Shown: in pieces, positions 41,787-51,226 of the stretch
How positions within the stretch are numbered: the stretch's first letter is position 1
Layout: every line of letters begins with the position of its first letter
Source of the DNA: RGIG4034 sp045576455
GTDB lineage: Bacteria; Bacillota; Clostridia; Lachnospirales; Lachnospiraceae
Reading direction: 5' to 3'
Length of the DNA stretch: 64,000 nucleotides
Assembly (NCBI GenBank): GCA_045576455.1
Contig: JAZNGM010000007.1
Location: forward strand, 62,001 to 126,000
Translations under genes and position numbers: made by a program
The notes under the pieces: generated by a model
The model's database searches: none
What the model was told of the DNA's origin: nothing
Seen by the model: only the letters and a program-made list of their open reading frames with translations

Positions 41787-42755
41787 ATGAAAAAAGTACA
41801 GGTTCTTATTACGTGCGTTACTCTTTTGCTTATACCGTATCTTTTATTAAAAGCATCGGGATATATAGGCAACCAAAATGAACAGAATGAAATACATAAT
41901 AAACTAAAGGATACCGTATACTATGTTTTGAAAGAAGAAAGTTACGGTATCCGTTTTGTGTCAATGGAAGAGTATTTGGTAGGACTTACGGCAGCAAATG
42001 CTCCCATAAGCTATGCGGACGAGATGCTAAAAGCACAGATTGTACTTATGCGGTCTTCCATTGTCCGGCATGCGGATGAAGTTAGGCGTGAACCTTACGG
42101 AAATGAAAAATATGTATATGCAAAAGAGGAAGAATTAGGGCTTGCTTATTACGATGATAAGGATATGAAACGCTTATGGGGAGACAAATATGTCGAAAAC
42201 TATAACCGGATTGCTACCCTTGTATCGGCGACCAAAGGCATCTATGTCTCATACGGAAATAAAGCGGTGGAAGCGGCTTTTTTCCCTTTGAGTGGGGGAA
42301 AAACACGAGGGGATGTAGAAGGGTGTGACTATTTATGTCCCGTGGTATGCGAAAATGATATATATGCAGATGAGTTTGTACACAGGATTACATATGATTC
42401 GGCAGAATTTGCAGCAATATTCCGTAAAATATTAAAAATAGATATTTCTGATGAACAGGATATCTCATTTGAAGATTTTGAAGTGGTAAGCCGGGATGAA
42501 GGCGGATATGTTACCAAGGTAAGAGTGGGGGAATTTTATATTCCGGGAGAAGACATACGGCTTGCGCTTTTATTGCCGTCGGCCAACTACGAATTGGAAT
42601 TTACTTTAACCGGGGTAACCTTTATTGTATATGGTAAAGGGCATGGTTTTGGTATGTCGCAGTATGAGGCTAATGTAATGGCAATGAATGGTAGTGATTA
42701 TCAGGATATAATCAATTACTTTTTTTATAATACAGTAATTAAAAAAATTGAATAA
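41787..42755 (+). CDS. spoIID: SpoIID/LytB-domain protein
   Basis: SpoIID is a lytic transglycosylase that drives engulfment of the forespore in endospore formers. The 322-residue product has an N-terminal membrane anchor (residues 4-22), MEEYLVGLTAANAPISYADE and LKAQIVLMRSSIVRH in the SpoIID core, AAFFPLSGGKTRGDVE near residue 170, and the closing GKGHGFGMSQYEANVMA. The glutamate of MEEYL matches the known catalytic position. ATG 41787 has GGAGG upstream. It is followed by a SpoIIQ-like gene, the natural partner. Confidence 0.88.
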   Translation: MKKVQVLITCVTLLLIPYLLLKASGYIGNQNEQNEIHNKLKDTVYYVLKEESYGIRFVSMEEYLVGLTAANAPISYADEMLKAQIVLMRSSIVRHADEVRREPYGNEKYVYAKEEELGLAYYDDKDMKRLWGDKYVENYNRIATLVSATKGIYVSYGNKAVEAAFFPLSGGKTRGDVEGCDYLCPVVCENDIYADEFVHRITYDSAEFAAIFRKILKIDISDEQDISFEDFEVVSRDEGGYVTKVRVGEFYIPGEDIRLALLLPSANYELEFTLTGVTFIVYGKGHGFGMSQYEANVMAMNGSDYQDIINYFFYNTVIKKIE

Positions 42756-42831
42756 AACCGCTTATATAGGAAAGACTATCTCTAAAGCCAATTTAAACAG
42801 GCATTTATTGACACGAAAGGAGATAGGAACC

Positions 42832-43755
42832 ATGAGAAAACGTGGTAAAGGTGGTTTGAATAGAGAACAAATAATTATGCTTTCTGCCTCCGGATTTGTA
42901 ATTATGGCATTAACATTGACCGGAGTATATGTAAGCAAAAAGGCAGACAATAATAAAGGCGATGGCTATAGTATTGATTTTGGGGCATTGGAAAAAAACA
43001 ATGAGGATGTTGAAGAGCAACCCAAGGATATTACGGATATGAATCCTGCCAGTACGGAGTCGACTGAGAATCCGGGACTTACATCCAATACAAAGGATAC
43101 TAACATAATTATCCCTGAACAGACAGACTTAGATGCGGACCCGGATTTTGCGGAGATAGAGGACAGCGGTCTTTTGGCAGAGGGACCTATTGTGAATGAA
43201 GAACCGGAAGGTAATCAAGAACAGGGGCCTGATGATGTGGCACAGATTGAACAGCCGGTTTCTGAGCCGGTTGAGAAACCGGTTGAAAAAGAGCCGGTAA
43301 ATCAAGTCAGTGGTGGCGGTATAAAAGCAGAGACTTTAAGCTTTGGTTCAAACAGCACACTTAAATGGCCGATAGTTGGGAACGTGTTGTTAAATTACAG
43401 CATGGATAAAACCATCTACTTCCCAACGCTTGATTTATACAAATACAGTCCGGCAATCGTGATTGAAGCAGTGGAAGGTACACCGGTAACTGCGGCAACC
43501 AATGCCATTATTACGGACGTATATTACGATGAAGAAATCGGAAATGCGGTTAAAATGAACATCGGTAGCGGATATGAACTTATTTACGGACAGCTTGATA
43601 AGATTGCCGTATCTAAGGGTGAAGGTATTAAGGCCGGAGAAATTGTAGGGTATGTTGCGGCTCCGACCAAATATTATTCCATCGAAGGAAGTAATGTTTA
43701 TTTTGAACTCACAAAAGATGGAACACCTGTCAATCCGCTGAGTATATTAGAATAA
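42832..43755 (+). CDS. SpoIIQ-like M23-fold protein without metal ligands
   Basis: A 307-residue protein with a basic N-terminus, one membrane segment (about 21-40), a long acidic Pro/Glu-rich linker (50-180) and a C-terminal LytM/M23 fold (about 200-305: LKWPIVGNVLLNYSMD; VEGTPVTAATNAIITDVYYD; GSGYELIYGQLDKI; VYFELTKDGTPVNPLS). The catalytic histidines are absent: the usual HXXXD site reads YSPAIVI, YGHL reads YGQLD and HXHFE reads NVYFE; the whole domain has no His. It probably plays a structural role, like SpoIIQ in the engulfment channel. AAAGGAGATAGGAACC precedes ATG 42832. Confidence 0.8.
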   Translation: MRKRGKGGLNREQIIMLSASGFVIMALTLTGVYVSKKADNNKGDGYSIDFGALEKNNEDVEEQPKDITDMNPASTESTENPGLTSNTKDTNIIIPEQTDLDADPDFAEIEDSGLLAEGPIVNEEPEGNQEQGPDDVAQIEQPVSEPVEKPVEKEPVNQVSGGGIKAETLSFGSNSTLKWPIVGNVLLNYSMDKTIYFPTLDLYKYSPAIVIEAVEGTPVTAATNAIITDVYYDEEIGNAVKMNIGSGYELIYGQLDKIAVSKGEGIKAGEIVGYVAAPTKYYSIEGSNVYFELTKDGTPVNPLSILE

Positions 43756-43836
43756 AGTCGCAATCGGGATTATTTACACTAGTTTTTCCCCCTCACGAAT
43801 AAGGTACGCGCTTTACTCGATTGCTTTATGATAAAC

Positions 43837-43868
43837 GGTCTTCCATACATTGTGTGGAAGACCATTTT
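43837..43868 (+). terminator. Terminator after spoIIQ-like gene
   Basis: GGTCTTCCATACA (43837-43849) pairs with TGTGTGGAAGACC (43851-43863) with one G-T wobble, then ATTTTCA. The T-run is short. Confidence 0.65.
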
Positions 43869-43966
43869 CATAATGATATATGCTTTACTTAAAACCGGCA
43901 TTCGTGGTATTATCTTACTGTATGTATAATACGTGATGACAGGTTTTATTTATGTGAGGAACTAAG

Positions 43967-45283
43967 ATGTTACGTGGCTTTAAATATATAGTTCTGCTGG
44001 CAGTTACGGTTGTTTTTTTGACTGGTTGCGGACAGGAAAAGAAGGAAGAGGAATATGTGCAGGAAACTGTGGAAGAAGCCTTTCAGGGAATGTGCGGAAC
44101 CGAGGCTAATATATGTTATGAGCCGGTAACGCAGAAACCCAACATATCCGTGAACATGATAGGCTATGAGTCGGACGAGAAGAAGATGGCAATTTTTAAG
44201 ACGGAAGGTCTTGCGCGGTATTTTTATCTGCTGGATGTTGATACGAACGAAACCGTATACCGCGGAATGATAGAAGAACCGGTATATAACGTATTAATGA
44301 ATGCCTATATCAGTACCGGTGATTTTTCTTCTGTTACAAAAGAAGGAAAGTACATAGTATATACAGATTTTATTGGGGAATCCTATCCGTTTGAAATTAA
44401 GAATAAGGTTAAAAGCACACTTTTTACAACAGGCTTACAGGAATTTTGCATGAAAATAGATGAGTATATGAATACGCCTTATGTAAAAAACAGTTTTTTT
44501 AAAAAGGCAGAAATGCTTAACTATATGCTGCTCAGCTATTCCTTATATCCTAAATCATATGCAGACGGTGTGGTGACGGATAGTGCCAATGAAATACCGG
44601 ATATTTTAGATGAAACAAAAAAAGTAATTGAATGGTGCCGTGAAATACAGACAAGCGGGATGAGTGCAAATGACAGAATGGCGTTTATAGGCCTTCTTGC
44701 CAAGTTCAGCCAGGTGTATAAACCATATGATAATGCATATGCCAACACGTGCCGTAAAGATGCGGAAGAATTTTATAAGGAAGCGGTAAAATCCGGTGCG
44801 GAAAAAGCGGATACCCAGATAGCATATTATGCGTCCTCTGTGCTTTATCATCTTACCGGTTATGTAAAATACCGTTCGGCGCTGTATGAAGTGATGGATA
44901 GTGAAAAGTATACACATGATAACTGGGATTATGCCTTCCTAGCGGAAATGAATTATCTGATCGGCAAAAAGAACGTGGATATCGAACGTTGTAATGTTAT
45001 TATGAGAAATCTGATGGCATATGCAGAGGAGATTACCAGTACGTCGGGTAACGATGCATTAGGCATTACTTCCTACAAACCGGAAAGTATACTCCGCAAG
45101 ATGCGCTATCTGGTAATCGCCAATTATGTGCTGGAAAGTAATGAATATAGGGAAATACTTCGAAATCATTATACCTATTTGGCGGGTGTCAATGTGGCGG
45201 GGGAAAACAGCCTTAAAGCATTGCAGGAGAAAGACAAAGTATTATTTTTGTTTATGCTTGCAGACATGAATGAAAATATATAG
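43967..45283 (+). CDS. GH9-like lipoprotein lacking the catalytic motif
   Basis: A 438-residue lipoprotein: signal peptide with lipobox LTGC (lipidated Cys at 21). Residues 50-145 resemble the Ig-like N-domain of family 9 cellulases (ISVNMIGYESDEKKMAIFKT; STGDFSSVTKEGKYIVYTDF). Residues 150-435 resemble the GH9 alpha-barrel (NEIPDILDETKKVIEWCREI). The catalytic DAGD of GH9 is not present; the place before NEIPDILDE reads DGVVTDSA. The protein is also shorter than active GH9 enzymes at the C-terminus. It is therefore probably a binding or structural protein at the cell envelope. GAGGAAC precedes the ATG. Confidence 0.72.
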   Translation: MLRGFKYIVLLAVTVVFLTGCGQEKKEEEYVQETVEEAFQGMCGTEANICYEPVTQKPNISVNMIGYESDEKKMAIFKTEGLARYFYLLDVDTNETVYRGMIEEPVYNVLMNAYISTGDFSSVTKEGKYIVYTDFIGESYPFEIKNKVKSTLFTTGLQEFCMKIDEYMNTPYVKNSFFKKAEMLNYMLLSYSLYPKSYADGVVTDSANEIPDILDETKKVIEWCREIQTSGMSANDRMAFIGLLAKFSQVYKPYDNAYANTCRKDAEEFYKEAVKSGAEKADTQIAYYASSVLYHLTGYVKYRSALYEVMDSEKYTHDNWDYAFLAEMNYLIGKKNVDIERCNVIMRNLMAYAEEITSTSGNDALGITSYKPESILRKMRYLVIANYVLESNEYREILRNHYTYLAGVNVAGENSLKALQEKDKVLFLFMLADMNENI

Positions 45284-45335
45284 TAAACAGCATATATAGA
45301 ATAGATATAGAAAAGATATAGAAAGAAGGATAATA

Positions 45336-46367
45336 ATGAATATAGTAGTTTTGGCTGGTGGTGTCAGTACGGAAAGAGATGTATCATTAAGCTCGGGAAA
45401 AATGATTTATAACGCTTTGAAAAAGAAGCATAACGTAATGTTACTGGATGTTTACTTTGGATATGAGGGCGAAGTTAACGAGGATATTTTTTCTCCGGAA
45501 ATAGATTATGCCAAGGACATTTGTGCAGTATCTGCAGAAAATCCTGATATAGAAGCCATTAAGGCGCTTAGAAAAGATAATTCCAACGGCTTCTTCGGAC
45601 CGAATGTAATAAAGATTTGCCAGATGGCGGATATCGTATTTTTGGGATTGCATGGTGAAAACGGCGAAAACGGTAAAGTGCAGGCAGCATTTGACTTATT
45701 GAATATTAAGTATACCGGTACGGATTATGTAAGTTCAGCTTTGTCCATGGATAAAGCACTGGCAAAAGAATTGTTTATGCAGAACAATATACCGACGCCG
45801 GCAGGAATTAAGATTTCTTCAGTTTCTGAATGGAACGGACAGATTGAAGTGCCTTGCGTTGTAAAAACTACCTGTGGCGGTTCCAGCGTCGGGGTATATA
45901 TATCACACAACGGGGATAAGACGAAGCAATATATTGAAGAAGCCTTTAAATACGGTGACGAAGTTGTTGTGGAGCAATATATTAAGGGAAGAGAGTTTTC
46001 CGTAGGCGTAGTTGACGGAAAAGCGTTACCGATTATAGAGATTGCCCCTTTGGAGGGATTCTATGACTATAAGAATAAATACCAGGAAGGCAGTGCGATA
46101 GAAACCTGTCCGGCAGAATTACCGGAAGAAGTTACACTTAAAATGCAGCGTTGTGCCGAAAAGGTATATGAAGTTTTACGTCTCAAGGTGTATACGAGAA
46201 TCGATTTCATGATGGATGAAGACTATAACATATATTGTCTGGAAGCCAATACCCTTCCGGGATTTACACCGACCTCCCTTCTGCCGCAGGAAGCAGCAGC
46301 AATCGGAAAATCCTATGAAGAATTATGTGAGTGGATTATTCAGTTATCCCTTGAAAAGGATATATAA
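45336..46367 (+). CDS. ddl: D-alanine--D-alanine ligase
   Basis: Ddl joins two D-alanines with ATP for the peptidoglycan stem. The 343 residues show the ATP-grasp pattern: VLAGGVSTERDVSLSSGKMI (4-23), FLGLHGENGENGKVQAAFDL (about 105-124), CVVKTTCGGSSVGVYI, EQYIKGREFSVGVV, and the C-terminal YTRIDFMMDEDYNIYCLEANTLPG split around the Mg-binding E and N. AGAAAGGATAAT precedes ATG 45336. MurF, which uses the dipeptide, follows 37 bases later. Confidence 0.95.
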   Translation: MNIVVLAGGVSTERDVSLSSGKMIYNALKKKHNVMLLDVYFGYEGEVNEDIFSPEIDYAKDICAVSAENPDIEAIKALRKDNSNGFFGPNVIKICQMADIVFLGLHGENGENGKVQAAFDLLNIKYTGTDYVSSALSMDKALAKELFMQNNIPTPAGIKISSVSEWNGQIEVPCVVKTTCGGSSVGVYISHNGDKTKQYIEEAFKYGDEVVVEQYIKGREFSVGVVDGKALPIIEIAPLEGFYDYKNKYQEGSAIETCPAELPEEVTLKMQRCAEKVYEVLRLKVYTRIDFMMDEDYNIYCLEANTLPGFTPTSLLPQEAAAIGKSYEELCEWIIQLSLEKDI

Positions 46368-46404
46368 ATCAGATGCAATAAATTGCTCAGGAATGAGGAG
46401 TAGT

Positions 46405-47778
46405 ATGGTTAAAATGAGCTTATCCGACATAGCAAAAGCATGTCAGGGTGTATTATACGGAAAAGATACCGATAAGATTTCTTCTGTTACGATAGATTCG
46501 CGTCTGGTAGAAGAAGGAAGTCTTTTTATTGCTACAAAAGGAGAACGTGTTGACGGTCATTCCTTTATACCGGTTGCGATAGAAAAAGGTGCTGTGGCAG
46601 TAGTTTCAGAAAAGCCGTGTACAATCAGCGTACCTTATATTTTGGTAGAAGACAGTTTTGTGGCATTAAAGGCTATTGCAGAGTATTACCGTATGTGTTT
46701 ATCCATTCCGGTAGTTGGCATTACGGGCAGTGTCGGAAAAACCAGTACAAAAGAATTTATAGCTGCTGTTCTTTCTGAAAAGTTTTGCACTTTAAAGACA
46801 CAGGGAAATTACAATAATGAAGTTGGTTTGCCGCTTACGGTTTTAAAAATCCGTAGGGAGCATGAAGCTGCTGTATTGGAAATGGGAATCAGTGAATTTA
46901 ATGAGATGCACAGATTAAGCAAGGTAGCAAAACCGGATATTGCAGTTATCACAAATATTGGTATGTGTCATCTGGAAAACCTTATAGACCGTGATGGGGT
47001 GCTTAAGGCTAAGACAGAAATTTTTGATTATCTTAAAGAAGATGGAATCGTCTGCTTGAACGGCGATGATGATAAGCTTATTACCATTACCGGGGTGAAA
47101 GGAAGAAAACCGGTTTTCTTCGGTATGGGTAACAATAATGACATTACGGTGAGAGACATAGTGTCTCACGGACTTACGGGAAGTGAATGTGTAATTATTA
47201 CGCCACAGGGAGAAGTTAAGGTAAATGTACCGTTACCGGGAGAGCATATGGTGCTGAATGCTTTGGCGGCAACAGCAGTAGGACTCTCTTTAGGTCTTTC
47301 GCTTTCAGAAATAGCTGAAGGAATCAGTAAGGTTAAACCGGTAAGCGGGCGCAGTAACCTTATCATGACAGATAAATATAACATTATTGATGATTGCTAT
47401 AATGCAAATCCGGTGTCAATGAAGGCAGCCATTGATTTGTTAAAGATGGCGGCAACCAGGACGGTAGCCGTACTGGGAGATATGTTTGAACTTGGCTCGG
47501 ACGAAGTCAGTCTTCATACTTCTGTAGGAATGTATGTAGCTGAAAAAAATGTTGATGTGCTGATATGTGTGGGTAATCTTTCAAAAAATATGTACGAGGG
47601 CGCACTGGATTTTAAAAAGAATAATCCGGAATGTAAAACCCATGTATATTATTATGAAAATCAAGAGATGCTTTTAAAAGAGCTGAATCAGATATTAATG
47701 GAAAATGATACGGTATTATTCAAAGCTTCGCATGGAATGCATTTTGATGAGATAATAAAAAAACAAGGCTTACAATAA
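46405..47778 (+). CDS. murF: UDP-MurNAc-tripeptide--D-Ala-D-Ala ligase
   Basis: MurF adds the D-Ala-D-Ala dipeptide to UDP-MurNAc-tripeptide. The 457-residue product has the Mur-ligase P-loop VGITGSVGKTSTKEFI (about 109-124), the GNYNNEVGLPLTVL signature of MurF near 138-151, and the C-terminal IDDCYNANPVSMKAAI (about 332-347). ATG 46405 follows GAGGAG; a much longer reading that starts inside ddl is not credible. It forms a two-gene operon with ddl and ends at a terminator shared with plsC. Confidence 0.95.
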   Translation: MVKMSLSDIAKACQGVLYGKDTDKISSVTIDSRLVEEGSLFIATKGERVDGHSFIPVAIEKGAVAVVSEKPCTISVPYILVEDSFVALKAIAEYYRMCLSIPVVGITGSVGKTSTKEFIAAVLSEKFCTLKTQGNYNNEVGLPLTVLKIRREHEAAVLEMGISEFNEMHRLSKVAKPDIAVITNIGMCHLENLIDRDGVLKAKTEIFDYLKEDGIVCLNGDDDKLITITGVKGRKPVFFGMGNNNDITVRDIVSHGLTGSECVIITPQGEVKVNVPLPGEHMVLNALAATAVGLSLGLSLSEIAEGISKVKPVSGRSNLIMTDKYNIIDDCYNANPVSMKAAIDLLKMAATRTVAVLGDMFELGSDEVSLHTSVGMYVAEKNVDVLICVGNLSKNMYEGALDFKKNNPECKTHVYYYENQEMLLKELNQILMENDTVLFKASHGMHFDEIIKKQGLQ

Positions 47779-47789
47779 AGCCTTGTTTT
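47760..47789. terminator. Bidirectional terminator between murF and plsC
   Basis: AAAACAAGGCTT (47760-47771) pairs with AAGCCTTGTTTT (47778-47789). T-runs lie on both sides. The two convergent coding regions end inside it, overlapping by nine bases. Confidence 0.88.
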
Positions 47790-48504
47790 CTTCAAGCATT
47801 TCTGCAATAACATTTTGGAAATAAGTACCGATATTTTTTTGGTCTTCTTTAGAAAGCTCATTGATATAAATGGGTTTTCCGTACCGAAGAACAATTTTAG
47901 TCTTTTTGATTTTAGGAAAATGGTTTTCAAATATTTCTGCCGTATTACTAAGGGCAAACGGAAGAACCGGAACGCCTGATTTTTGGGCAATTTTAAAACT
48001 GCCGTCATGGAACGGAAGTAATGAGCCTTCTTCCTTGTTGCGGGTTCCTTCGGGGAAGATACAAATGGAGGTTCCCTGTTTTTCGAGTTCAATACATTTT
48101 AAAATAGTTACAAGACCCTTTTTTACATCTTTACGGTCAAGGAACTGACAGTTTACCAGTTTCATCCAGAAGTTTAACAGAAAGACCTTACTCATTTCGG
48201 CTTTTGCAACATAGCCGGTTGGTCTTGGCACTCTGACATAAGTTATCATAATGTCAAAAAAGCTTCTGTGGTTACCGATATAGAGTACGGGGGTGTCCTT
48301 GGGAACATTTTCTTCCCCAACGACGTTTATTTGAACGCCGCTTATGAAAAGAATAACCCGGAAGCCCCATAATACTATGGCGAGACTGCTTTTGTCGCGG
48401 GCACTTCTGCTAAACTTACCTAATATCCATTCAAATATCATAATCGGAATGGTGAGTATAAGGAACAGCACCAGAAAGAGTGCAGCTAATATAAATCGTA
48501 TCAT
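47770..48504 (-). CDS. plsC: 1-acyl-sn-glycerol-3-phosphate acyltransferase
   Basis: PlsC makes phosphatidic acid at the membrane. The 244-residue product has an N-terminal hydrophobic region (1-25 and 46-60), the catalytic NHRSFFDIM (NHX4D, about 77-85), a K-rich motif II, FPEGTRNKEEGSLLPFHDGS (about 149-168) and VPVLPFALSNT. Reading is on the minus strand from ATG at 48504 with AGGAGATAAT upstream. It is divergent from a lipoprotein gene and convergent with murF. Single-gene unit. Confidence 0.92.
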   Translation of the reverse strand: MIRFILAALFLVLFLILTIPIMIFEWILGKFSRSARDKSSLAIVLWGFRVILFISGVQINVVGEENVPKDTPVLYIGNHRSFFDIMITYVRVPRPTGYVAKAEMSKVFLLNFWMKLVNCQFLDRKDVKKGLVTILKCIELEKQGTSICIFPEGTRNKEEGSLLPFHDGSFKIAQKSGVPVLPFALSNTAEIFENHFPKIKKTKIVLRYGKPIYINELSKEDQKNIGTYFQNVIAEMLEENKALL

Positions 48505-48638
48505 AAATTATCTCCTATTTTATGTGTTGCTTTTAACATTATACAGTTAGTGGCAGGGAAAAGCAAGAACAGCAATTATTGTAATGCCGGACGTCTTTTT
48601 TACATAGAATAGAGTAAAGAATTATGTAGCGGTATGAG

Positions 48639-49052
48639 ATGATTAACAGAATAGGTCAGATGATTTTTACGCTTATTTTGATGGCTGCGTTGCTGGCGGG
48701 TTGTACAATTATTGAGGATAGGACACAAAAGATAAAGGATATTGAATTTACGGTAGTGCCGGAGCAGGAGATTCCGGAAGAGCTCCTTTTACAAATAAGG
48801 CAGAGGCAGGATAATGTATTTAAAATGACGTATGCCGATGAAGATTATTTGTATATATGTGTCGGATACGGTGCGCAGGAAACCGGTGGTTATAGTGTAA
48901 CAGTGGACGAATTGTACCTGACGGCGAATGCGATTTACATTAATACATCCCTTCTTGCACCACAGGAGAAAATAAATCGAAAAGGAATGGCATCATATCC
49001 CTATATTTGTGTTAAGATGGAATATATAGACAAAACGGTTGTCTTTGAATAA
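48639..49052 (+). CDS. PrcB-like small lipoprotein
   Basis: A 137-residue lipoprotein with signal peptide and lipobox LLAGC (lipidated Cys at 22). The mature part resembles the PrcB C-terminal domain found in protease-associated lipoproteins: YLYICVGYGAQETGGYSVTV (about 72-91), LYLTANAIYINTSLLAPQ and SYPYICVKME. No protease gene is nearby. It lies 36 bases before pyrC but has no obvious link to pyrimidine synthesis. The ribosome site is weak (TATGAGATG), so expression may be low. Confidence 0.72.
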   Translation: MINRIGQMIFTLILMAALLAGCTIIEDRTQKIKDIEFTVVPEQEIPEELLLQIRQRQDNVFKMTYADEDYLYICVGYGAQETGGYSVTVDELYLTANAIYINTSLLAPQEKINRKGMASYPYICVKMEYIDKTVVFE

Positions 49053-49088
49053 TAATGCATACAGCCGGTATGCAGAAATGAGGAAAAA

Positions 49089-50411
49089 ATGTTACTGATA
49101 GAAAATGGTTATGTAGTTGATCCGAAATCAGGAACGGCTAAAATACAAGATGTATTTATAAAAGAAGGACGTATTTTAAAGGTAGGGGAAAATCTGCGCG
49201 GTCAAAATGCACTTTGCGATTGTGAAAGCGGGATGCCGGAAGACATTACCATAATTGATGCAAAAGAGATGGTAGTAATGCCGGGACTGATTGATGTGCA
49301 TTCACATTTCCGTGATCCCGGCTTTACCTATAAGGAAGATATTTTGACAGGAGCAAAGGCGGCTGCGGCAGGCGGATACACTACGGTAGTGTTGATGGCA
49401 AATACAAAACCATGCGTGGACAATACGGAAACACTTAAGTATATCTTAGATAAAGGGCATGAAACCGATATCAGGGTGGAGACCTGCGCCTGTGTGACAA
49501 TGGGACTTAAAGGACAGGAGCCGGTTAACTTTGATAAGCTTTATGCAGAAGGGGCTGTCGGTTTTACGGACGACGGAATACCGATTACGGATTATGAAGT
49601 TTTAAAACAGGCAATGGTACATCTTGCCGGTAAGAAGATACCTATCAGCCTTCATGAAGAAGACCCGAAACTTATTGACAATAACGGTGTAAACCGTGGT
49701 ACGGCATCTAAGCATTACGGAATTGGCGGTTCGCCGAGAGACGCAGAAATCGAACTTGTAAAAAGAGATATTGCGTTAGCGCTTGAAACCGGTGCGGTTG
49801 TTAATTTCCAGCATATCAGTACCAAAGAGGCAGTGGAATTAATAAGGGATGCAAAACTTAAGAGTGAAAATATCCATGCAGAAGCTTGTCCGCATCATTT
49901 TACCCTTACGGAAGAAGCGGTAATTTGGCATGGAACATTGGCGAAAATGAATCCACCGCTTAGAACTGAAGAAGACAGGGCGGCCATTGTGGAAGGACTT
50001 ATTGACGGTACACTGGATATTATAGCGACCGATCATGCACCGCACAGTGTCGAGGAAAAAGCAAAACCGATAACGGAAGCACCAAGCGGTATTATCGGAT
50101 TGGAAACGGCATTATCGCTTTCTTATATGGAGCTTGTAGATAAAAACGGCATGGATTTTGTGACCCTGGCAAATAGATTATGTCTTGCACCTGCCGCAAT
50201 GTATGGCTTAAAGGCGAGAGGATACCTTCAGGAAGGAGCCCTCGGGGATGTGGTTGTTTTTGATCCGAAGGCAGTATGGGTTGCAGGCAATTATTTATCC
50301 AAGTCATCCAATACACCGTTTACGAATAAAGAATTAAAAGGTGTTGTAAAATATACGATATGTAACGGACAAGTTGTATATGACAGAAATAAAAGAGAGG
50401 AGTTAAAGTAA
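49089..50411 (+). CDS. pyrC: Dihydroorotase
   Basis: PyrC closes carbamoyl aspartate to dihydroorotate in pyrimidine synthesis. The 440-residue product has the amidohydrolase metal site DVHSHFRDPGFTYKED (about 73-88), the TDDGIPI region, SLHEEDP, NFQHIST and the DHAPH motif (about 317-321), and is a type I dihydroorotase of normal length. TGAGGAAAAA lies before the ATG. The stop overlaps the pyrK start (TAATG at 50409-50413), which couples them. Confidence 0.95.
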   Translation: MLLIENGYVVDPKSGTAKIQDVFIKEGRILKVGENLRGQNALCDCESGMPEDITIIDAKEMVVMPGLIDVHSHFRDPGFTYKEDILTGAKAAAAGGYTTVVLMANTKPCVDNTETLKYILDKGHETDIRVETCACVTMGLKGQEPVNFDKLYAEGAVGFTDDGIPITDYEVLKQAMVHLAGKKIPISLHEEDPKLIDNNGVNRGTASKHYGIGGSPRDAEIELVKRDIALALETGAVVNFQHISTKEAVELIRDAKLKSENIHAEACPHHFTLTEEAVIWHGTLAKMNPPLRTEEDRAAIVEGLIDGTLDIIATDHAPHSVEEKAKPITEAPSGIIGLETALSLSYMELVDKNGMDFVTLANRLCLAPAAMYGLKARGYLQEGALGDVVVFDPKAVWVAGNYLSKSSNTPFTNKELKGVVKYTICNGQVVYDRNKREELK

Positions 50412-51190
50412 TGAACCAGAAGAAGAAAGTAACAGCAACTGTTCATGAATCCAATAAACTTGCAGAAGGCATTTATGAAATGTGGATTAATACGGATCTT
50501 GCACTTACGGCAAAACCGGGACAGTTTGTAGGAGTTTACCCTAAAGACAAGAGTACACTTTTACCACGTCCCATCAGTATATGTGAGGCAGACCGTTTCA
50601 AGAAGAGATTAAGACTGGTATATAGGATTGCCGGCAAGGGAACAGAGGAGTTTTCCGGATATAAGGCAGGCGATACCGTAACTATATTAGGTAATCTTGG
50701 TAACGGTTATCCGCTCGATGAAATCAAGGATGCAAAAAGTGTAATGATTATGGGCGGCGGTATCGGTATTCCTCCGATGGTTGAACTTGCCAAGAATTTA
50801 TCCTGTGAAAAAACAATTGTAGTAGGATACCGTAATGATGATTTGTTTTTAAATCAGGAGCTTTATCAGAACGGAACTTTATATATCGCAACAGAAGACG
50901 GAAGTATCGGAACGAAAGGAAATGTTCTTGATGCTGTCCGTGAAAAAGGACTTCATGCGGAAGTGATATGTGCCTGCGGTCCGATGCCGATGTTACGTGC
51001 CATTAAGCAGTATGCGAAAGAAAACGGCATTAAGGCGTACATTTCGTTGGAAGAAAGAATGGCTTGTGGTGTAGGCGCTTGTCTTGGCTGTGTATGCAAG
51101 ACAAAAGAAACGGATCACCATTCGCATGTTAATAATACCCGTATTTGTACAAATGGTCCGGTATTTGATGCAGAAGAGGTTGAGATATAA
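50411..51190 (+). CDS. pyrK: Dihydroorotate dehydrogenase electron transfer subunit
   Basis: PyrK is the FAD and [2Fe-2S] subunit of type 1B dihydroorotate dehydrogenase and passes electrons to NAD. The 259 residues show the ferredoxin reductase fold: LLPRPISICEADRF (FAD site, about 50-63), MIMGGGIGIPPMVELAK (NAD site), ICACGPMPMLRAIKQYA and the C-terminal cluster ligands in EERMACGVGACLGCVCKT plus a last Cys in RICTNGPVF. Adjacent pyrD encodes its catalytic partner. Confidence 0.95.
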   Translation: MNQKKKVTATVHESNKLAEGIYEMWINTDLALTAKPGQFVGVYPKDKSTLLPRPISICEADRFKKRLRLVYRIAGKGTEEFSGYKAGDTVTILGNLGNGYPLDEIKDAKSVMIMGGGIGIPPMVELAKNLSCEKTIVVGYRNDDLFLNQELYQNGTLYIATEDGSIGTKGNVLDAVREKGLHAEVICACGPMPMLRAIKQYAKENGIKAYISLEERMACGVGACLGCVCKTKETDHHSHVNNTRICTNGPVFDAEEVEI

Positions 51191-51226
51191 ACGAGTAATA
51201 AACAACCTGATAAAGAAAGGTATGGT

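Noticed and set aside
46216..46404. Open frame upstream of murF that runs back into ddl
   Set aside because: It only extends the murF frame through the end of ddl; GAGGAG before ATG 46405 and the Mur-ligase N-terminus fix the start.
47826..47833. ACCGATAT, a sigma28 -10 like element, near the start of the minus-strand plsC 3-prime end
   Set aside because: It lies within coding sequence, has no TAAA at 15-16 bases and no gene starts behind it.
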